In this document: positions 1 through 8,341 of the stretch, piece after piece
Position numbering within the stretch: position 1 is the stretch's first letter
Layout of the letters: each line of letters starts with the position of its first letter
Assembly (NCBI RefSeq): GCF_009729075.1
Contig: NZ_VTGY01000022.1
Location: 248,001-312,000, forward strand
DNA length: 64,000 nt
Direction of reading: 5' to 3'
DNA from: Mycolicibacterium sp. CBMA 226
GTDB lineage: Bacteria; Actinomycetota; Actinomycetes; Mycobacteriales; Mycobacteriaceae
Notes under the pieces: generated by a model
Databases searched by the model: none
The model's input: only the letters and a program-made list of their open reading frames with translations
What the model was told of the DNA's origin: nothing
Position numbers and translations under genes: made by a program

Positions 1-210
1 GGTGATCGGTGCCGTCGCCGGCGTCGTTGTGCCTGCCGTTGGCGGTGTCGCTGCGTAGCCGTGCAGCAGAAGGATGGTCGCCTCGACGTAGCTGGGGCAG
101 TACTCGCGCACAGCCAGTTCGACGCCATCGGCGGTGGCCACCGTGTAGTGGGCGGTGAGGCTGTCGTCGGGGTAAGTGGTGACAGATGGTCCAGCCAGCA
201 TGGCGGTCAT
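1..210 (-). CDS. Partial alpha/beta-hydrolase-like protein (runs off window)
   Basis: The reading frame starts at an ATG at 210, one base after the stop of the upstream cupin-like gene, so the two are probably co-transcribed. It has no stop before the window edge. The translation has an alpha/beta-hydrolase N-terminus: a DGVELAVREY strand, then ILLLHGY, the usual oxyanion-loop position of the fold. After HGY the sequence becomes rich in Ala, Pro and Thr instead of the expected core, so a frameshift or a divergent family is possible. No catalytic serine is visible in the part available. Confidence 0.45.
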   Translation of the reverse strand, partial: MTAMLAGPSVTTYPDDSLTAHYTVATADGVELAVREYCPSYVEATILLLHGYAATPPTAGTTTPATAPIT

Positions 211-211
211 A

Positions 212-733
212 TCACGCTCCGTTGAGGCGTGCAGGGATGGTGGTGGCTGGTGGCGCGGTAGGTTCACCACACCCTCCGGGCCCGAACTGCTGCCAGGGCA
301 CAAACCGCTCCCCGGCGCACCAGAATCCCCAGGTTCGGCGGTGGGGTCCGGTGATGATCACTGTGCTGCAGGGCTTTTCGGCTACCCCGCGTTCGTTGGT
401 GGTGCGTTCCAACTGCACGCTGCGGCGCCATGTGGAGGGTCGAAATACGACGGACCCGGCTGTGCGGCGGCGTGCACGTCCGATGTTGTCCAGCTCTAGG
501 TAGCTGCCGCGCAGGCATATTGAGACGAACGACCACGGATGATCGTGCGGTGTGGGGTCATCGGATCCGATGAATCGGTGAAAGTAGATGTTGCAGAACC
601 GATTCGGCTTGATGAGGAAGTGCCGCAGCAGGTACGGCTGCCCCGCGTTGGCGATCACCTGATGAGGTCGGCCGCTCAGAAGTTGCGCGAGCCAGGATCG
701 GCCGGCGTTGGGGGTGCTGACGGTTTCGGTCAT
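212..733 (-). CDS. Cupin-like protein of phage/plasmid type
   Basis: This 173-residue protein has a central PTPHDHPWSF motif followed by a beta-rich stretch (SICLRGSYLEL). That resembles the metal-binding HxH motif of small cupins found in phage and plasmid gene clusters. No signal peptide or membrane segment is visible. It lies directly upstream of the hydrolase-like gene with one base between stop and start, in a run of minus-strand genes of unknown function. Its substrate cannot be inferred. The cupin call rests on the histidine motif and the beta-strand pattern only. Confidence 0.5.
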   Translation of the reverse strand: MTETVSTPNAGRSWLAQLLSGRPHQVIANAGQPYLLRHFLIKPNRFCNIYFHRFIGSDDPTPHDHPWSFVSICLRGSYLELDNIGRARRRTAGSVVFRPSTWRRSVQLERTTNERGVAEKPCSTVIITGPHRRTWGFWCAGERFVPWQQFGPGGCGEPTAPPATTIPARLNGA

Positions 734-905
734 TGCGCACCCCGGGTTGGGTAGGACGCCAGCACCCTTTTGGTGCGTTGGCTAGAGAATGGGCAGCCCG
801 GCTGTGGGCGTAACGGTTATCTCGGCGGCGGCGCTGGGCCGTCAGATGGTGTTCACCTGGCGCCGAGGGTGCGGGTGTGCGCATGAGGACACCTGCATGT
901 GCCGG

Positions 906-1190
906 TCAGGGAATCTCGGGCTGGTCGGCGTAGCCGCCATAAGCGGCCAGCGACTGCAACTGACGCAGCGCGAACTGCCGGCCGCGGCCCTCTGAGGGGA
1001 CGTGGACCCCCGCGACCATGCCCTCGATGCCGGGGGACTCGATCGCTTCCTTGGCGCAGCGGAACCGCCGCGGGCACGCACGGCACAGGGCCTTCAGAGC
1101 AGGATCATCGCCGCCGGCATCCCAGCGATCTGGGTCCAACATGCACGGCGTCACGGTTTGAATTGACGGCTTTTCCAGCATCACGGTCAC
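906..1190 (-). CDS. WhiB-like iron-sulfur transcription factor
   Basis: A small WhiB-family protein. Four cysteines have the family spacing: one in PCMLDPDRW, then CRACPRRFRC with its CxxC and a further Cys. These would bind a [4Fe-4S] cluster that WhiB proteins use with the primary sigma factor. The usual G-[VI]-W turn is changed to GMVAGVHVP. The GTG at 1190 is preferred because a GGGAGGGG ribosome site sits just upstream; an ATG at 1181 is also possible. It is divergent from the multi-HTH gene at 1387, and the shared 200-bp gap is packed with palindromes that could control both. Confidence 0.85.
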   Translation of the reverse strand: MTVMLEKPSIQTVTPCMLDPDRWDAGGDDPALKALCRACPRRFRCAKEAIESPGIEGMVAGVHVPSEGRGRQFALRQLQSLAAYGGYADQPEIP

Positions 1191-1229
1191 AGTCGCCCCT
1201 CCCACTGGGCTCGTTCCAACGATGCACGC

Positions 1230-1357
1230 AACGTTAACGTTCTAACTTAAGTTCCGCAAGTTATAACCTTAGTTTTCTACCTAAGTTTACGAGCGGGGAC
1301 CCGTGCGAGTAACTTAATAGAGTTGGCTAGACGCGCGGTAGACCGCGCACTTAAGTT
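1230..1357. promoter_or_regulatory. Divergent promoter region with a cluster of AT-rich palindromes
   Basis: Between the whiB-like gene and the multi-HTH gene lies an unusually AT-rich stretch with repeated palindromes: AACGTTAACGTT at 1230-1241, AACTTAAGTT at 1244-1253, imperfect copies near 1265-1274, 1279-1288 and 1310-1317, and ACTTAAGTT at 1349-1357. The recurring core is ACTTAAGT. This looks like a multi-site operator for one of the two flanking regulators, most simply autoregulation by the HTH protein. No binding data are available. Confidence 0.6.
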
Positions 1358-1386
1358 CAGGCGGACGCAGCCGATACACTGATCCG

Positions 1387-2355
1387 ATGCACGACGACGC
1401 GCACGCCGCCGGCGTGACCCGCGCCGGAGCGGAGTTTGCTGCCCGCCGTGCTGAACTGAACATCACCGTCAAAGACGTGGTGGACAGCAAGGTCCTGTCC
1501 CGACCGGCCCTCGACAAGTTCGAGAAAGGCCAAGCCTGGCCACGCGAGCGCACACGCACTCGGCTCGAAGGGCTCGTCCAGTGGCCGGCGGGCACCTTGA
1601 AAAGCCACTACGAAGCCGGTGCGGGCATCAGTGAACAGGACCAACTCGAAGGCAACGCGCGCGCCGGCGCCGCGTTCGCGGCCCGCCGCGAACAGCTCGG
1701 CATCACCCAGCTTGAAGTGGCCGAACAAAAGATCATGTCCGTGCCAGCTCTGATTGCGTTCGAGAAAGGCCGATCATGGCCGCGGGAGCGGCGACGTGCC
1801 ACGCTCGAACAGCTCGTCCATTGGCCCCCAGGCACCCTGGCGAGCCTGCAAAGCGGCGCCATGACTGCGATCGGCGGCGAACCTGACCCGGGCCCAGCAC
1901 CCGCCTCGGATCCGGCAACATTGATGGCTGAGGCAGTGAAGTTAGCGCTTACCAGCGCTCGCGACAAACTTAAGGATTTGCCGCCCGATAGCGCGCCGTC
2001 GTTCATCGAAGAGGCCCGGCCCATTATGGCCAGCTTGCGCAGCCTCCAGGCCTTAGCTTCGCGCGCCGTGCGTGCCAACGTTGGCTCTGTCAGTGCAGTA
2101 CAAGCGCTCGAAGACATCACCGCGTGTTTCGAGGATCTGATGGGGCGCGTCGCGGCGCACCCCGGCGCGAGCCTGGGTCAGAAGCTGTACGTGGCCCGCA
2201 GGAAAGGACAATTGAGCGTTCAGGAAGTCGCGGACATCCTCGATATGCCGGCCACGATGGTCACCACGATCGAGGCCGACGAGCAGGAGCTGAGCGATGA
2301 CTACCGTGAGCGCGTTGAGCAGCTGATCCGAACACTCACGTTTCTCAAGCGCTAA
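1387..2355 (+). CDS. Multi-HTH (XRE-like) regulator with repeated modules
   Basis: This 322-residue protein is built from repeats. Residues about 12-70 and 95-155 are two near-copies with the pattern AGA-FAARR-L-IT...V-ALxxFEKGxxWPRER...LExLVxWPxGTL. The C-terminal 60 residues (LGQKLYVARRKGQLSVQEVADILDM...) form a third HTH-like module. A linker of about 100 residues rich in Ala and Asp separates the second and third. The design fits a DNA-binding protein touching several half-sites, and the promoter upstream carries several ACTTAAGT palindromes. The start is the ATG at 1387, since no other Met lies nearby. Its target is inferred, not shown. Confidence 0.7.
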   Translation: MHDDAHAAGVTRAGAEFAARRAELNITVKDVVDSKVLSRPALDKFEKGQAWPRERTRTRLEGLVQWPAGTLKSHYEAGAGISEQDQLEGNARAGAAFAARREQLGITQLEVAEQKIMSVPALIAFEKGRSWPRERRRATLEQLVHWPPGTLASLQSGAMTAIGGEPDPGPAPASDPATLMAEAVKLALTSARDKLKDLPPDSAPSFIEEARPIMASLRSLQALASRAVRANVGSVSAVQALEDITACFEDLMGRVAAHPGASLGQKLYVARRKGQLSVQEVADILDMPATMVTTIEADEQELSDDYRERVEQLIRTLTFLKR

Positions 2356-2419
2356 TCGCCGCCCAGTTCGTCAGGACCCGCCGGAACTTGCCGAACACCT
2401 AGCATGACTGCCGACCTGG

Positions 2420-2590
2420 CTACCTCTTGCGGTTGTCGCTCCGAAGCTGCACGAGCCGTTCAGCCAGCGTTCCCTGCCCTGCCTCGTACAGCGCGTTGGT
2501 CATGGTGAGTGCGCGCTCCACCGCTTCGTCGTTCTCTGCGAGTAGTGGCATCAGTGGTGGTGGGCCAGGATTGGTAACGGTGCATCTGAT
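2420..2590 (-). pseudogene. 3' fragment of an unknown gene cut by the IS element
   Basis: An open minus-strand frame runs from the right end of the IS element to a stop at 2420. It encodes about 57 residues with a hydrophilic helical end (ENDEAVERALTMTNALYEAG). No start or ribosome site lies outside the IS, so this is most simply the tail of a gene whose front was displaced or deleted by the insertion. It could belong to the truncated gene at 4076-4471, but nothing in the sequence proves that. Confidence 0.35.
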
Positions 2591-2625
2591 CTTGACTTCC
2601 TCCCCACGGCTGAAGCCGGGGGATT
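2573..2625 (-). ncRNA. IS605-type right end with predicted omega-RNA hairpin and guide
   Basis: Just past the tnpB stop the minus strand carries the hairpin CCCCCGGCTTCAGCCGTGGGG (2602-2622 on the plus strand), then AGGAAGTCAA ending at 2592. This is the typical right end of IS200/IS605-family elements and the 3' scaffold of TnpB guide RNAs. The next bases on the minus strand, GATCAGATGCACCGTTACCA (2591 down to 2572), would be the guide. The scaffold would extend back into the 3' part of tnpB. The call rests on the hairpin and its place relative to tnpB. Confidence 0.6.
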
Positions 2626-2634
2626 CCAACTCGT

Positions 2635-3885
2635 TCACGCTGCGGGTGCAGTGTGGGCGGGTTGGGGCAGTAATCCCTCGCGGTTTCCTGCTGGTTCCTG
2701 CGTCCGCGTGCCCCCAACACCTGCGGGTGCTGGGGGTACTCGGCAGGCGGTGACCGCAAGCCCTGCGGCCAATATGTTTCTGGCGGCGTTCACGTCCGCA
2801 TGCTCGACGTGCGCGCAGTGGGTGCACCGGAATACCGCTTGGCTCTCACGGGATTTCGGGTCCACCTGCCCACACACCGAGCAGCGTTGCGACGTGTACG
2901 CCGCCGGCACTGATATCACGGTCGTCCGGGTGTACCGGGCCGCCGAGGCCAGCGCCAACGCCAGCTGATGCCACCCCTTGGCGAGGATGGCGCGGTTGAG
3001 CCCGGACTTGGCTGCCACGCCCCGGCCCGGGTCCTGCAGGGTTCCTTTCGCCGTGCGAGTCATGTTGCGGGTCTTTAGGTCTTCGAGCACCACCACAGCG
3101 TTTGCCACGGTCAACTGATGTGCTGTTTGGGCACAGAAATCTAGCCGGCGGCGGCGTTCGCGGGCCCGAACCTGCGCCAGCGCGGCCCGCACCTTGGCGC
3201 GGTTGACCGACCCTTTCGCCGCACGGGCCAGCTTGCGCTGCAGCGCCACCACTCGGCGGCGCTCACCAGCGGTGGTGAACGGCCGGTCGATCAGCTCACC
3301 GCTGCTGGTGGCCAGCGCTACCGCCACACCCCGGTCAATGCCGACCGCCGCACCCGGCTGCGCGTGCACCGCACCAGCGGCGATGCCGTCGTCGACGAGC
3401 ACCGACAGATACCAATGCCGACCCTCGCGGCAGAGGGTGGCTGAGCGGATCACCACACCGGCCAGTGAACGTGAGGACCGGTATTTCACCCACCCCAGCT
3501 TCGGCAGCTTGATGCGGGCATGGCGCCGATTCAATTGCTCGACAACCATTTTGTTTCCCTCGGGGAACCGGAACGACGGCGCCCACCGGCGCCCCGAGCG
3601 CCAATGCACCCGGAACGTCCCATGCGTGCGGCACGCCTTGTCCAGGTCCATCAGGGTCTGCTGTAGGCAATGCCCCGGAACATCTTTGAGCCACGGGTGC
3701 TCGGCCTTGGCCTCGGCCAACTCTTTGGCCTGTGGTGCGTAGTTCATCCACGCGCCGCGGCGTCGATACGCGCGGCGCTGCTCCAAACCAGTGTTCCACA
3801 CCGACCGGCACACATCACCGATCCGCTGCGCGAACTCGGCTTGCGCGTCGGTGAACTCGACCCGAAACCGCCGCCCCGTCAACAT
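2635..3885 (-). CDS. tnpB: TnpB RNA-guided nuclease (IS200/IS605 OrfB)
   Basis: This 416-residue TnpB has all its catalytic motifs: the first RuvC Asp in GIDRGVAVAL (about D184), the Glu in VLEDLKTRN (about E268), a zinc ribbon CSVCG...CTHCAH (C335, C338, C354, C357) and the last RuvC Asp in HADVNAARNI (about D364). Known TnpB proteins use an omega-RNA from the transposon right end to cut target DNA and keep the element in place. The last 30 or so residues are low-complexity and overlap the region that should encode the omega-RNA. The start is 3 bases after the tnpA stop. The nuclease looks intact although its transposase partner is not. Confidence 0.92.
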   Translation of the reverse strand: MLTGRRFRVEFTDAQAEFAQRIGDVCRSVWNTGLEQRRAYRRRGAWMNYAPQAKELAEAKAEHPWLKDVPGHCLQQTLMDLDKACRTHGTFRVHWRSGRRWAPSFRFPEGNKMVVEQLNRRHARIKLPKLGWVKYRSSRSLAGVVIRSATLCREGRHWYLSVLVDDGIAAGAVHAQPGAAVGIDRGVAVALATSSGELIDRPFTTAGERRRVVALQRKLARAAKGSVNRAKVRAALAQVRARERRRRLDFCAQTAHQLTVANAVVVLEDLKTRNMTRTAKGTLQDPGRGVAAKSGLNRAILAKGWHQLALALASAARYTRTTVISVPAAYTSQRCSVCGQVDPKSRESQAVFRCTHCAHVEHADVNAARNILAAGLAVTACRVPPAPAGVGGTRTQEPAGNREGLLPQPAHTAPAA

Positions 3886-3888
3886 GAT

Positions 3889-4075
3889 TCAGCGTTCTTT
3901 CTGCGTCTCGACGTAGCGTTTGATCGCCGATAACGGCGCACCGCCGACCGTCGCGACAAAGTAGGAGTTGGTCCACAACGACGGCAACCGCGATCAGCTC
4001 GGGGAATTCTGCCCGCAGCACCCGCGACGACCGCCCTTTTATAGCCTTCACCAGACGGTGCACCCCGAACTGAAT
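3889..4075 (-). pseudogene. tnpA: TnpA (Y1 transposase) C-terminal stump with frameshift
   Basis: In the frame of the upstream gene the minus strand encodes QFGVHRLVKAIKGRSS and then RAEFPEL, the C-terminal half of an IS200-type TnpA. Near 3995 the match changes frame and continues as LPSLWTNSYFVATVGGAPL and KRYVETQKER to a stop at 3889. This is a frameshifted stump: the catalytic HUH motif lies in the missing N-terminal part. It is fused in frame to the truncated gene upstream. Confidence 0.8.
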
Positions 4076-4471
4076 GAGCATGTCCGCCGCGAGTGCCGGG
4101 GCTGGATCGGGGTGCCGCAGATCGAGAGCCCACAGTGTTCGCAAGCCTTCGCCGCCGGCCCGCAGGCGAGCCGCGACGGTGTCGAGTGCCCGTGCCCGGG
4201 CCGGATCTAGGTTCGCTCCAAAACCCCACGGCGCGAGCGTGATCCATTCGGAAAGTCGGACGTCGCCGAAGATCCGCCCCGTGCCGAGAAAATAGTTCGG
4301 GAGGCAGCACCCGGGCCACTGTGGGGGCCAGGGGAGCCTGTCGTCGTCCCAGCGGTAGGTGTAGCGGAAACTGATCTGTGCGCGCAGCTGGTCGGGGAGC
4401 TGCAGGGCGTCCAAATCCGCGCGCAGGCGGTTAGCCCCGCACCATTCTTCGACGACTGCGGTGTCACCCAT
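4076..4471 (-). pseudogene. Unknown protein truncated by the IS insertion
   Basis: About 130 residues are kept, starting at the ATG at 4471, which overlaps the stop of the upstream gene by 8 bases. The protein is rich in Trp and Arg (RYTYRWDDDRLPWPPQWPG). Its frame then runs straight into TnpA-like sequence, so the original 3' end is gone. No family is recognised. The tight overlap says it was translated with the gene at 4464-5003. Confidence 0.5.
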
Positions 4472-5003
4472 CGCCCGCGACCTTGCGCAGCCCCTGACGT
4501 CCGTCAAGCGGGATCAGATGAAACTCAAGTTGGCCGTTTGATGCCTCGGCGCGCAGTAGCGGGGGTACGGCTGGATCGTCGGCAAGCAGCAATGTCAGCT
4601 CGTATTCACCAATCCGGCCGTGGCCGCTGTAGGCGTACGGTGCTAAGGGCCCGTTCTCGGCCGCAGAGCGCGCGGCCTGCGGATAGGCATCCAAGTATTC
4701 GTCGTCGGTGACGCGGGCGCCGGACACGGTGCTGAGATTGGTGATGATCTGAGGCAACGGATGCTTGCGCAGACGCAGTTCGGTAATCGCGGTCAGGCCT
4801 TCGGCGAGGTCGATGCCACTGGCCACCAGGGTGTCGGTGTCGACCTGGACAGTGATCTCCGTTTCTAGGGGTGGCTGCCCGGTCAGGCTGTCCAGGGGAT
4901 GGTCCGGGTCGGCGGTGCCGGGGAACTGCACCACTTTGACCGATGTGGCGGGGGTGCCGAGCACCCGGCAGTATTCGGTGCGGAACCGTTCTGGGTCGTT
5001 CAT
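4464..5003 (-). CDS. Unknown protein
   Basis: A 179-residue soluble protein. The ATG at 5003 has a strong AAAGGAG ribosome site 9 bases upstream. It contains regularly spaced beta-strand segments (TEITVQVDTDTLVAS, GEYELTLLLADD, QLEFHLIPL) and no cysteine motif or membrane segment that would name it. It is co-directional with and overlaps the truncated gene at 4076-4471, so the two probably formed one operon. Confidence 0.6.
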   Translation of the reverse strand: MNDPERFRTEYCRVLGTPATSVKVVQFPGTADPDHPLDSLTGQPPLETEITVQVDTDTLVASGIDLAEGLTAITELRLRKHPLPQIITNLSTVSGARVTDDEYLDAYPQAARSAAENGPLAPYAYSGHGRIGEYELTLLLADDPAVPPLLRAEASNGQLEFHLIPLDGRQGLRKVAGDG

Positions 5004-5040
5004 CTGCGGATCTCCTTTCGAGGCAGCAGAACTCGTGCTG

Positions 5041-5358
5041 TTAAAGGTCGAATAGGGCCAGCTGGACCGGCTTTTTGGCGGCCTTCTTGACTGCCTTTCT
5101 CGCCGGCTTTTTGACCGGTTGTTTCACCGGCGGCTGGGCCGGGGTGGCGCGGCCGCGGGCGTGGCCGGCCTTGCGGGCTTCCAGGTGAGCCACGTGGTCG
5201 ATCGCCGCGTTCGCGATGACGGTGTTACATGTCCGCGGGTCGGGGTCCGCTTCGATCGATTGCCGAAACGCGGCCGGCAACTGGTCCATGTGCCGGCCGC
5301 ACATCAAGCTATCGCTGGGTTCGTCGCAGCCTTTGGCGCGGCAGTGGTGCTCGGACAT
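5041..5358 (-). CDS. Small zinc-finger-like protein with lysine/alanine tail
   Basis: About 105 residues, starting at the ATG at 5358 behind an AGGAGC ribosome site. The N-terminus has Cys and His at short spacing (HHCRAKGCDEPSDSLMCGRHM), a likely single zinc-binding knuckle. The C-terminus is a basic tail of PVKK/ARK/AKK repeats, like the tails of histone-like proteins, ending in LALFDL. It could bind DNA. Its ribosome site immediately follows the stop of the 5366-5965 gene, so translation is probably coupled. Confidence 0.55.
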   Translation of the reverse strand: MSEHHCRAKGCDEPSDSLMCGRHMDQLPAAFRQSIEADPDPRTCNTVIANAAIDHVAHLEARKAGHARGRATPAQPPVKQPVKKPARKAVKKAAKKPVQLALFDL

Positions 5359-5365
5359 GGTGCTC

Positions 5366-5965
5366 CTAAGCAATCCGCGGGGCGCGGCTGTCGGTATCGG
5401 GGTGCCGGACCCGGGGCGAGGGGCTGCCGGTCATATGGCCGATGGCGGCGGCGAACAGATCGGGGATCGCGCGGCGGCTCGGCGCATGGTCGTTGTAGTA
5501 GCCGAGCGTCGTATGCGGAGGCAGCGCGGCTCGCAGTGCAGCCATGATCACCGCGTAGGGTGCACGCATTTCGGTTTGGCGCCACCCGTGCTCGGCGCAC
5601 GCGTACACGCTGAATTTCCGTGGTGACCAGAGCTGTTGAGCGATGCCGCGACCTGCCCGTAGCGCGGCAATGGCGTCCCCGCGTATCTGCCTGCGGTCGG
5701 TAGTTGCACTATGGGCTGCCCACTGGGCGGGGTCGGCGCTGTAGCTGTGATGGATGGGCGTACCGGTCCTGGCGTAGGCGATGGCCAGCAGGGTGTTGAG
5801 GTCGGCGATGGCCTTGTCGGCGGCGGTCTGCTCGGGCACGGTGATCGCGCCCGAGGGGTAGACGTCGACCAGCCAGCCGCGCCAGCTGAGGCGGGTCGCG
5901 GGCCCTGCGGTGAGCTGGACGTGGTCGACGCCCAGCTCCGTACCGGGGACGTAGTCGATGCCCAT
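5366..5965 (-). CDS. Unknown protein
   Basis: A 199-residue protein with an aromatic N-terminal strand region (TRLSWRGWLVDVYPSG) and a helical middle (AADKAIADLNTLLAIAYARTG). It has no recognised motif. It sits first in a short minus-strand operon with the zinc-finger-like gene, and its stop TAG supplies part of that gene's ribosome site. The gene is probably real because its codon use is typical and translation to the next gene looks coupled. Confidence 0.5.
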   Translation of the reverse strand: MGIDYVPGTELGVDHVQLTAGPATRLSWRGWLVDVYPSGAITVPEQTAADKAIADLNTLLAIAYARTGTPIHHSYSADPAQWAAHSATTDRRQIRGDAIAALRAGRGIAQQLWSPRKFSVYACAEHGWRQTEMRAPYAVIMAALRAALPPHTTLGYYNDHAPSRRAIPDLFAAAIGHMTGSPSPRVRHPDTDSRAPRIA

Positions 5966-5995
5966 GCGCTGTCTCCTTACTGTGCGTGGCGTCGG

Positions 5996-7035
5996 TCAAT
6001 GGGTCGATGACGCCGCTGGCGGCGCCAGTTGGTAGTCATGGTTGAAGGTGGCGGCAACCGCTGAAATGACTTGGGGGGCAACGGTGGTGTCGAGGTGCAG
6101 CGTCAGCTCACGGTTGTACTGCAGGCTGGCAGTGGTGATGTTGGTGCTGCCGATGTCTAATGTGGTGCCGTCCACGAGGATCGATTTCTCGTGCATGTAG
6201 AGCGCCGGGGGGCGGCGGGTAGCAGGTGCACCGAGCAGCCGGCGGCGGTGAGTTCACCGATAGCGCGGGCCCATTGAGGGTTGTCGGTCAATACCATTCG
6301 GCACGCCACGCCACGGCGGGCGACCCGATCGATCTCGCTGATGGTGGCTTGGTCGGACAGTTCCTCGGCTGTGATGTCGACGCTGCGGGTCGCAGAGTCG
6401 AGGTGGCGCAGCAGCGAAGGACGCGCGCCGGGCGACCACAGCAGGTGCTCTCCGGTGACGGCTGCCGGTGGTAAGTTGCTGGCTGCGGCTTCGAAGTCTC
6501 CGTCAAAGGTGGTGGCGATGGCTGACACATCTTGTGCCACAGCGTCAATGATCCAAGCGTCGCGGCCAGTGGGATAGTAATGGGCCATGAGGTTTCCGGT
6601 GCCGACGGCCGCGATTCGCTTATCCACGATGAGGGTCTTCTGGTGCACGATGACACTGTCGGAGGCCCATTTGGCGTCGACGCCGCTGGCCTTCAGCGCG
6701 GAGTAGGCAGCGGTGTTGGTGGTGCGTCCGTGGTAGGCGCTGTTTAGTAGCACCTGCACCGCCAGCCCCCGTTTTCGAGCTGCGATTAGCTTCTTGACGG
6801 CGGCGTCGTCAGCGAGCCCGTAGATGACCAGCCGGACCGACTCGGTGGCCTCGTCGATCAAGTCCATGACCGGCCTCATGCCGGCATCGGGTTGTTGGAT
6901 CAAGGTGTAGGGCGCGGCCGGCGACGCCACCTGTGGGGCGATGGCGTTGGTGTGCGCCAGCGAGCATCCGGCGGTCACGACCGCGGTCGTGACGGCCACA
7001 AGACCCTTGAGGGCGGCCGCGAGTGAAAAGCTCAT
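5996..7035 (-). pseudogene. Phospholipase D-like lipoprotein, single frameshift
   Basis: The N-terminus is a lipoprotein signal peptide ending in VTAGCS, so the product would be a membrane-anchored exported protein. Two HKD motifs of the phospholipase D/nuclease superfamily are present: HQKTLIVDKRIAAVGTGN near residue 135 and HEKSILVDGTTLDIGSTN in the last quarter. The second lies in a different frame. The break falls at a run of six C (minus strand) near 6207; seven C would restore one frame of about 346 codons. It is either a recent mutation, a phase-variable tract or a sequencing error. Confidence 0.75.
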
Positions 7036-7179
7036 AGCACCAAGGGTATTGCCGTCTTGCGGCAGGTCTGAACGCTAAATTGCTGGGCTGACCTGCGCTC
7101 GACCGGTCGTACAATCGCGCGGGTGCGCGGCATCAAATTTGTGTGCTGAGCATGGGTTGGTGGCCCCGATACTGGTTAT

Positions 7180-8310
7180 GTGTCTTTAGGTGCGTTGGTG
7201 CGGCAGGTCGAAGGGGCGTTGGGCCGCGCCCATGCGCTGTTCGGTGATCCGCCCGATGCCGCCGGTGCGGCCGCCCTGGGCGCCAGCAACAACCTGGCCG
7301 AAGCCGGCGGCGGAGTGCGCGCCGGCCGGGTCAAGATGGCCGGCCTGTCCGGGGCGATGCCGCAGGGCTACCACACCTTCGCCACCGACGCCGCGCCCGC
7401 ACTCGATGCCGCCGCCGGCTCAGACCAGAAACTGTCCGATCACCTGAACGACGCCACCCGCTCCGACCGCACCGGCCGCAGCACCTCCGGCGACGTACTC
7501 ACCGGCGCCTCCAGCGACACCAACGCGATCGCCCCCACCACCGGCACCCCGGCCGGCAAGATCGCCTTGGTGCGCGCGCTGCGCGCCCGCATCGCCCAGC
7601 AGGACGAAGTCGTCAAGGCCTACCAGGCCCGCGATGCCCGCCTGACCGCGATGCTGCGCTCAACGATGTACGGTGGCGGACGCCGTGGCGGCGGAATGCC
7701 CATGGGCTCCATGCCTTTTGGCGGACTCGGCGGCGGCTCCGGCAGCGGCGGTGGCGGCTCCATGCTCGGATCAGGAATGTCGCCGCTGACTCAGCTGGCA
7801 GGCAATTTCTCGCGTATGGGCTCCAACCCGCGAACAGCCGAGCTGTCGGGCCTCGCTGGCCCATCGGGTCCGGTGGGTATGCCGCTAGGGGCGTTGACTG
7901 TCAACTCGAGTCCGCGCGAAATTGCGGCCGCGATCGTGCATGAGGCGCACCGACGCGGATATTCGCGTCAGCAGACGGAAGTCATTCTCGCGGACGGCTT
8001 TTGCGAATCCAACCTTAACGGGAAGGCGAAGGGCGGCGGCGGACTCTGGCATGGGGTTTTTCAACAGGACGCCAGTTACCCCGGCCGGGACAATCCGAAT
8101 CTGAATATCGAGGAGTACTTCAACCGCCTGGAGCACCACGGCGGGCCCCGCAGCCCCGACATCGCAAAGAGTATTTTCTGGCTGCAGCAGCGCCCAGGCG
8201 ACCCGAGCGCCGAGATCGCTTATGCCAGGGGACGCAGGGGTTACCTCGACGAGGTACTTAGACAGCTGCCCCGGGCGAAGCAGATGTACGCGTCGATCGT
8301 CGGGGTTTAG
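7180..8310 (+). CDS. DUF4226-type protein with a C-terminal lysozyme-like domain
   Basis: A 376-residue protein with three parts. The N-terminal third is Ala/Gly-rich and helical. It ends in KIALVRALRARIAQQDEVVKA, the coiled segment typical of mycobacterial DUF4226 proteins often found near ESX (type VII) loci. Residues about 165-200 are a Gly/Met/Ser-rich linker. The C-terminal domain (about 245-376) has the lytic-transglycosylase-like pattern with Glu in FCESNLNGKA, GLWHGVFQQD and the YFNRLEHH region. No Sec signal is visible, so type VII export is plausible but inferred. The start is the GTG at 7180. Confidence 0.7.
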   Translation: MSLGALVRQVEGALGRAHALFGDPPDAAGAAALGASNNLAEAGGGVRAGRVKMAGLSGAMPQGYHTFATDAAPALDAAAGSDQKLSDHLNDATRSDRTGRSTSGDVLTGASSDTNAIAPTTGTPAGKIALVRALRARIAQQDEVVKAYQARDARLTAMLRSTMYGGGRRGGGMPMGSMPFGGLGGGSGSGGGGSMLGSGMSPLTQLAGNFSRMGSNPRTAELSGLAGPSGPVGMPLGALTVNSSPREIAAAIVHEAHRRGYSRQQTEVILADGFCESNLNGKAKGGGGLWHGVFQQDASYPGRDNPNLNIEEYFNRLEHHGGPRSPDIAKSIFWLQQRPGDPSAEIAYARGRRGYLDEVLRQLPRAKQMYASIVGV

Positions 8311-8341
8311 CAGCTGTAGGGTGCAATTCTCCGTGGCGGAT

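Larger units (their letters stand above)
2592..4075 (-). mobile_element. IS200/IS605-family element, left end and most of tnpA lost
   Basis: The element holds an intact tnpB and the last roughly 60 codons of tnpA. The left end and the catalytic part of tnpA are missing, so it cannot transpose by itself. The right end with its hairpin is kept. The left junction lies near 4075, where the TnpA-like protein sequence begins inside the reading frame of a host gene. Confidence 0.75.
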
